Assembly (NCBI GenBank): GCA_964421355.1
Contig: CAYQWX010000007.1
Span: forward strand, 1-53,525
DNA length: 53,525 bases
DNA from: JALTDM01 sp964421355
GTDB lineage: Bacteria > Bacteroidota > Bacteroidia > Bacteroidales > JALTDM01
Direction: 5' to 3'
Shown: positions 49,854 through 53,525 of the stretch, piece by piece
How the letters are laid out: each line of letters starts with the position of its first letter
Numbering within the stretch: position 1 is the stretch's first letter
The notes under the pieces: model-generated
Databases searched by the model: none
What the model saw: the letters and a program-made list of their open reading frames with translations, nothing else
Told to the model about the DNA's origin: nothing
Translations under genes and position numbers: made by a program

Positions 49854-51644
49854 TTAATCATTCAATTTCAGTACCGCTAAAAATGCCTGCTGAGGCACTT
49901 CTATTTTGCCTATTTGACGCATTTTTTTCTTTCCCCGTTTTTGTTTCTCAAGTAATTTACGTTTACGAGTAATATCACCACCATAACATTTTGCGGTAAC
50001 GTCTTTTCTATATGCTTTAACTGTTTCTCTTGCAATTATTTTTGCTCCTATTGCCGCTTGTATTGCAATATCAAATTGCTGTCGCGGAATAAGTTCTTTT
50101 AATTTCTTACATATTTTTTTACCGAAAGAGTACGCATTATCTTTATGTATGAGCGCAGATAACGCATCTACTTGTTGACCGTTAAGTAATATGTCTAATT
50201 TCACCAAATTGGAAGGTTTATAACCTGAATGTGTGTAATCAAATGAAGCATATCCCCGCGACAAACTTTTAAGTTTATCATAAAAATCAAAAACTATTTC
50301 ACTTACAGGCATTTCAAAATTCATTTCTACCCTACTTGCCGTAATATATGTCTGGGTTATCAATCTTCCCCTTTTCTCTATGCACAGGCTCATTATAGGT
50401 CCTATAAATTCCGCTTTGGTAATAATTTGTGCATTTATATAGGGTTCTTCTATTCTGTCTATTTTACTTGGATCAGGCAATTCCGAAGGATTATATACAT
50501 CTATTGCTTCACCGTTTTTCATATATACTTTATACAAAACATTGGGAACGGTGGTAATTACATTTATATTAAATTCTCTTTCTAACCTTTCTTGGACTAT
50601 TTCCATATGAAGCAATCCCAAAAAGCCACACCTAAATCCAAAGCCAAGAGCCAAAGAATTTTCAGGTTCAAATACAAGTGATGCATCATTTAGCTGTAGT
50701 TTTTCTAATGAATCACGCAACAATTCATAATCATCGCTTTCAATAGGATAAATGCCTGCAAACACCATAGGTTTTACATTCTTAAAACCTTCTATAGGCT
50801 TTTCACATGGATGCTCTACATGAGTAATAGTATCTCCTACTTTCACCTCACGGGAACTTTTTATTCCAGATACAATATAACCTACCATACCCGCAGATAG
50901 TTCTTGTGTTGGAAAATAATCCATTTTCAACACCCCTATTTCTTCTGCTTCATATTCCTTTTCCGTATGAAAAAATTTTACTAAATCGCCTTTCTTTAAA
51001 GTTCCGTTAAAAATTCTAAAATATGCAATTACACCTTTATAGGGATTGTAAAGTGAATCAAAAATCAACGCTTGCAATGGCGCATTGGGATCTCCTTTGG
51101 GAGAAGGTATTCGTTCTACTATTGCATCTAAAATATCTTTTACCCCTTGTCCTGTTTTAGCACTTGCCTCTATTATTTCATCACGATCACAGCCTATTAG
51201 TTCTACTATTTGGTCTTTTACATCTTCTGTCATTGCTTGTGGCAAATCAATTTTATTCACCACAGGTATTATTTCCAAATCATTATCTATAGCTTGATAC
51301 AAGTTTGCAATAGTCTGTGCCTGAATGCCTTGTGTAGCATCTACCACTAATAAAGCTCCCTCACAAGCAGCAATTGCCCGTGATACTTCATACGAAAAAT
51401 CAACATGTCCTGGAGTGTCAATCAAATTCATCACATATTCTTTCCCCTCTGAATAATAATTCATTTGTATAGCATGGCTTTTGATAGTAATACCACGTTC
51501 TCGCTCTATATCCATATCGTCAAGCACCTGATCTACCAAATTACGCTTATCTACTGTACGAGTTATTTCCAACATGCGGTCTGCCAATGTGCTTTTACCA
51601 TGATCTATATGTGCTATTATACAAAAGTTCCTTATGTTGTCCAT
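49854..51644 (-). CDS. lepA: Elongation factor 4
   Basis: LepA is a ribosome-bound GTPase that assists translation and ribosome assembly. G motifs are AHIDHGKST (G1), GITIKSHA (G2), DTPGHVDF (G3) and NKIDLP (G4). The EF4-specific C-terminal domain ends GKIEVPQQAFLAVLKLND. The ATG at 51644 gives the family opening MDNIRNFCIIAHIDHG and 596 residues; an upstream TTG at 51656 is less likely. It is probably a single-gene transcript with a promoter element at 51671. Confidence 0.97.
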   Translation of the reverse strand: MDNIRNFCIIAHIDHGKSTLADRMLEITRTVDKRNLVDQVLDDMDIERERGITIKSHAIQMNYYSEGKEYVMNLIDTPGHVDFSYEVSRAIAACEGALLVVDATQGIQAQTIANLYQAIDNDLEIIPVVNKIDLPQAMTEDVKDQIVELIGCDRDEIIEASAKTGQGVKDILDAIVERIPSPKGDPNAPLQALIFDSLYNPYKGVIAYFRIFNGTLKKGDLVKFFHTEKEYEAEEIGVLKMDYFPTQELSAGMVGYIVSGIKSSREVKVGDTITHVEHPCEKPIEGFKNVKPMVFAGIYPIESDDYELLRDSLEKLQLNDASLVFEPENSLALGFGFRCGFLGLLHMEIVQERLEREFNINVITTVPNVLYKVYMKNGEAIDVYNPSELPDPSKIDRIEEPYINAQIITKAEFIGPIMSLCIEKRGRLITQTYITASRVEMNFEMPVSEIVFDFYDKLKSLSRGYASFDYTHSGYKPSNLVKLDILLNGQQVDALSALIHKDNAYSFGKKICKKLKELIPRQQFDIAIQAAIGAKIIARETVKAYRKDVTAKCYGGDITRKRKLLEKQKRGKKKMRQIGKIEVPQQAFLAVLKLND

Positions 51645-51670
51645 ATATTCTTTCAATATTATTGAATTTG

Positions 51671-51678
51671 CAAAGATA
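51671..51678 (-). promoter_or_regulatory. Putative -7 element (TATCTTTG) for lepA
   Basis: The minus strand reads TATCTTTG, 26 bases before the lepA ATG, matching TAnnTTTG. Confidence 0.5.
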
Positions 51679-51773
51679 ATACAAAGTAGCGATATTTAAG
51701 TAAAATACGATATTTTACTCATCAAAAGAAAAAGATAAAAAACAAATCTTTTCATACTTTTTAATAAGACCAA

Positions 51774-53432
51774 TTATTCCAATCCTAACAAATTTCTTGC
51801 ATTTTGCAATGCAGCATCCGATACTTTTTCTCCACTTATCATTTGAGCAATTTCTTTTACTCTTTCGTTATCTTCCAAAAGCTTTACAGTAGTATATGTT
51901 TTATTTTGTTTATCTTCTTTTTTCACAAGCAAATGAGTATCACCTTTAGCTGCTATTTGAGGTAAATGAGTAATGGCAATCACTTGTATTCTCTTTGACA
52001 TCCGTTTCATAATATTTGCCATTTTTGCCGCTATTTCACCAGATATACCCGTATCTATTTCATCAAAAATAATAGTAGGCAATCCTTTTTTTTCTGCAAC
52101 TACAGATTTAATTGCAAGCATTACTCTGGACAACTCTCCTCCCGAAGCAATATTCTTTATAGGTTGCGGCTCAATGCTGGTATTGGCAGAAAATAAAAAA
52201 CTTACCTCATCAATACCTGTATCCGAAAAACTCATTTTTCGTTCAATATCTATTTTTATTCTTCCATTTTTTATTCCAAGTTCAGATATTATTTTTTCTA
52301 TTTTTTTAGTAATCGGTGGAATTATTTCAAGTCGTTTTTTTGATAACTTTTTGGCTATTTCTTTCAACTTACTTTCCAACTCTAATAATTCTTTCTCTTT
52401 TTGTTCTATTACTTCAGAATAGGACTGTATTTGTGTGAGTTCGTTTTCTATCCTATTATTTTCTTTAATAAGTTCTGTTTCGGAATAAATAGCAAATTTC
52501 CGCATCAAATCATTTAATTCGTTATATCGTTGATTTATTTTTTCATACTCCCCTTCGTCAAAGACCAGGTCTTCATTATGATTAGATATTTCCAACAACA
52601 AATCATTCAATTCCACTTCTATATTTTCTAACCTTTCAGACCAAACTTCCGCTTTAGGCAAATAGCTTTTGATACGTTGTAAATTTTCTACTGCCTTATT
52701 CAATTGTGTAGAAATATTTTCTTCTTTTTCGTAAAAGTCGTATAATATATTACCCAATGTTGTTTTTATTGTTTCAAAATTGGAAAGTTCTTTTATCTTA
52801 GCTTCAATTTCTTCATATTCTCCTTCCTGCAAATTAGCCTGTTCCAACATTTGATAACGGTATTCCAAATAATCTCTATTTTTTTCGGCTTCTATTTTCA
52901 AAACATTTAAATTATCTAATTCCTTTTTTGTAGAGATATACCTGTAATACAATGTCTTATAACTATCAAGTAAAGGAATGTTATCAGCATATACATCTAA
53001 TACAGAAAGTTGAAATCCAGGATTTTGAACTAACAAATTTTGGTGCTGAGAATGTATATCAATAAGCAGTGGCGACAATGATTTTAATAAAGACATATTC
53101 ACAGGAGTATCATTAATGAATATACGACTTTTACCGGAAGGTAATATTTCTCTCCGTATAATCAGCTCAGCATCATTATCAAGGTTATTTTCAAGAAAAA
53201 ATTGTTCAAACTTTTTTATATCTATCTCAAAAATAGCTTCAAAAATCACTTTTTTATCCGTATTGGCTGCTACACTATGCCCTACTCTACCACCAAGTAA
53301 AATATTAAAAGCATTAATTAATATGGACTTACCGGCTCCCGTTTCACCGGTTATTACAGTAAATCCACTATTAAACTTAATTTCCACCTCATCTATAAGT
53401 ATGTAATTTGATATATATAACGATTTTAACAT
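51774..53432 (-). CDS. recN: DNA repair protein RecN
   Basis: RecN is an SMC-like ATPase that acts in double-strand-break repair. Walker A is TGETGAGKSILINAF (residues 28-42, Lys35); the centre (about 150-370) is coiled coil; the C-terminal half has the signature SGGELSRVMLAIK and Walker B TIIFDEIDTGISG. Length is 552 residues, the family norm, so the gene is complete. The opening MLKSLYISNYILIDEVEIKF is typical. It precedes lepA on the same strand with a 129-base gap, and has its own promoter element at 53458. Confidence 0.97.
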   Translation of the reverse strand: MLKSLYISNYILIDEVEIKFNSGFTVITGETGAGKSILINAFNILLGGRVGHSVAANTDKKVIFEAIFEIDIKKFEQFFLENNLDNDAELIIRREILPSGKSRIFINDTPVNMSLLKSLSPLLIDIHSQHQNLLVQNPGFQLSVLDVYADNIPLLDSYKTLYYRYISTKKELDNLNVLKIEAEKNRDYLEYRYQMLEQANLQEGEYEEIEAKIKELSNFETIKTTLGNILYDFYEKEENISTQLNKAVENLQRIKSYLPKAEVWSERLENIEVELNDLLLEISNHNEDLVFDEGEYEKINQRYNELNDLMRKFAIYSETELIKENNRIENELTQIQSYSEVIEQKEKELLELESKLKEIAKKLSKKRLEIIPPITKKIEKIISELGIKNGRIKIDIERKMSFSDTGIDEVSFLFSANTSIEPQPIKNIASGGELSRVMLAIKSVVAEKKGLPTIIFDEIDTGISGEIAAKMANIMKRMSKRIQVIAITHLPQIAAKGDTHLLVKKEDKQNKTYTTVKLLEDNERVKEIAQMISGEKVSDAALQNARNLLGLE

Positions 53433-53457
53433 AAACTAATAAACTGTATTTTTAATA

Positions 53458-53465
53458 CAAAGATA
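53458..53465 (-). promoter_or_regulatory. Putative -7 element (TATCTTTG) for recN
   Basis: The minus strand reads TATCTTTG, 25 bases before the recN ATG, matching TAnnTTTG. Confidence 0.5.
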
Positions 53466-53470
53466 CAAAC

Positions 53471-53505
53471 AAAAAACGGGAAGAATGATAATCACCCTTC
53501 CCGTT
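53471..53505 (-). terminator. Rho-independent terminator of a gene beyond the right edge
   Basis: AACGGGAAG (53475-53483) pairs perfectly with CTTCCCGTT (53497-53505). On the minus strand the stem is followed by a T-run, so it ends a minus-strand gene that enters from the right, immediately before the recN promoter. Confidence 0.75.
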
Positions 53506-53525
53506 AATACAATTAAATCATTATA

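Overview
The window reads as chromosome of an AT-rich member of the Bacteroidota. Evidence: a long-form IspG, PorP/SprF (type IX secretion) and GldI-like proteins, many Bacteroidota-type export signals ending in SQ or a lipobox Cys, repeated copies of the Bacteroidota -7 promoter element TAnnTTTG upstream of genes, and almost no Shine-Dalgarno sequences. A pyruvate phosphate dikinase and an NfnAB-type electron-bifurcating transhydrogenase suggest a fermentative, probably anaerobic lifestyle. I see no tRNA, rRNA, CRISPR array, transposase or phage gene.

Layout. 1-101 (minus) is the N-terminus of a DNA methyltransferase cut by the window edge. 219-5017 (plus): ispG, purA, pssA and a PP-loop sulfurtransferase-like gene. 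5040-6284 (minus): a class B DnaJ with its modulator CbpM. 6467-13748 (plus): gcvH, a bifunctional-nuclease/UVR protein, thyA, a LuxR-type regulator, an S41 protease, a tandem SiaC-like protein, a SpoIID-like protein and a LuxE-like acyl-protein synthetase. 13806-16163 (minus): nfnA-nfnB. Then a DUF2279 protein (+), dnaX (-), two poorly known proteins with rsmD (+), and ppdK (-). 23789-24273 is the only long gene-free stretch and holds several hairpins. 24274-37174 (plus): deoxynucleoside kinase, recJ, ispE, rpoN, a Wza/Wzc-like export pair, an FKBP lipoprotein, a MORN-like repeat protein, cysS, a membrane protein and an M20 amidohydrolase. From 37252 to the right end every gene is on the minus strand: four consecutive FKBP-type exported proteins with a DHH phosphoesterase; an FG-GAP sensor/SpoIIE phosphatase; an outer-membrane barrel, YihY, a class IV aminotransferase, a GmhB-like phosphatase and a rhomboid protease; PorP and a TonB-domain protein; lepA; recN.

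How the genes fit together. Most are core housekeeping: isoprenoids by the MEP pathway (ispG, ispE), purine and pyrimidine nucleotides (purA, thyA, dNK), translation (cysS, lepA, rsmD), DNA replication and repair (dnaX, recJ, recN). The accessory interest lies in the cell envelope and signalling. A run of FKBP proteins loses active-site residues step by step, ending in a GldI-like protein beside a DHH phosphoesterase, an arrangement I recall from gliding/type IX secretion loci. A fused tandem SiaC-like protein and a PP2C phosphatase with a periplasmic FG-GAP sensor could be parts of one partner-switching system, although they lie 30 kb apart. I found no obvious wholly new multi-gene system; the FKBP run, the tandem SiaC and the FG-GAP/SpoIIE fusion are the best candidates for new biology.

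All calls come from reading the sequence and from family knowledge; no database search was run.
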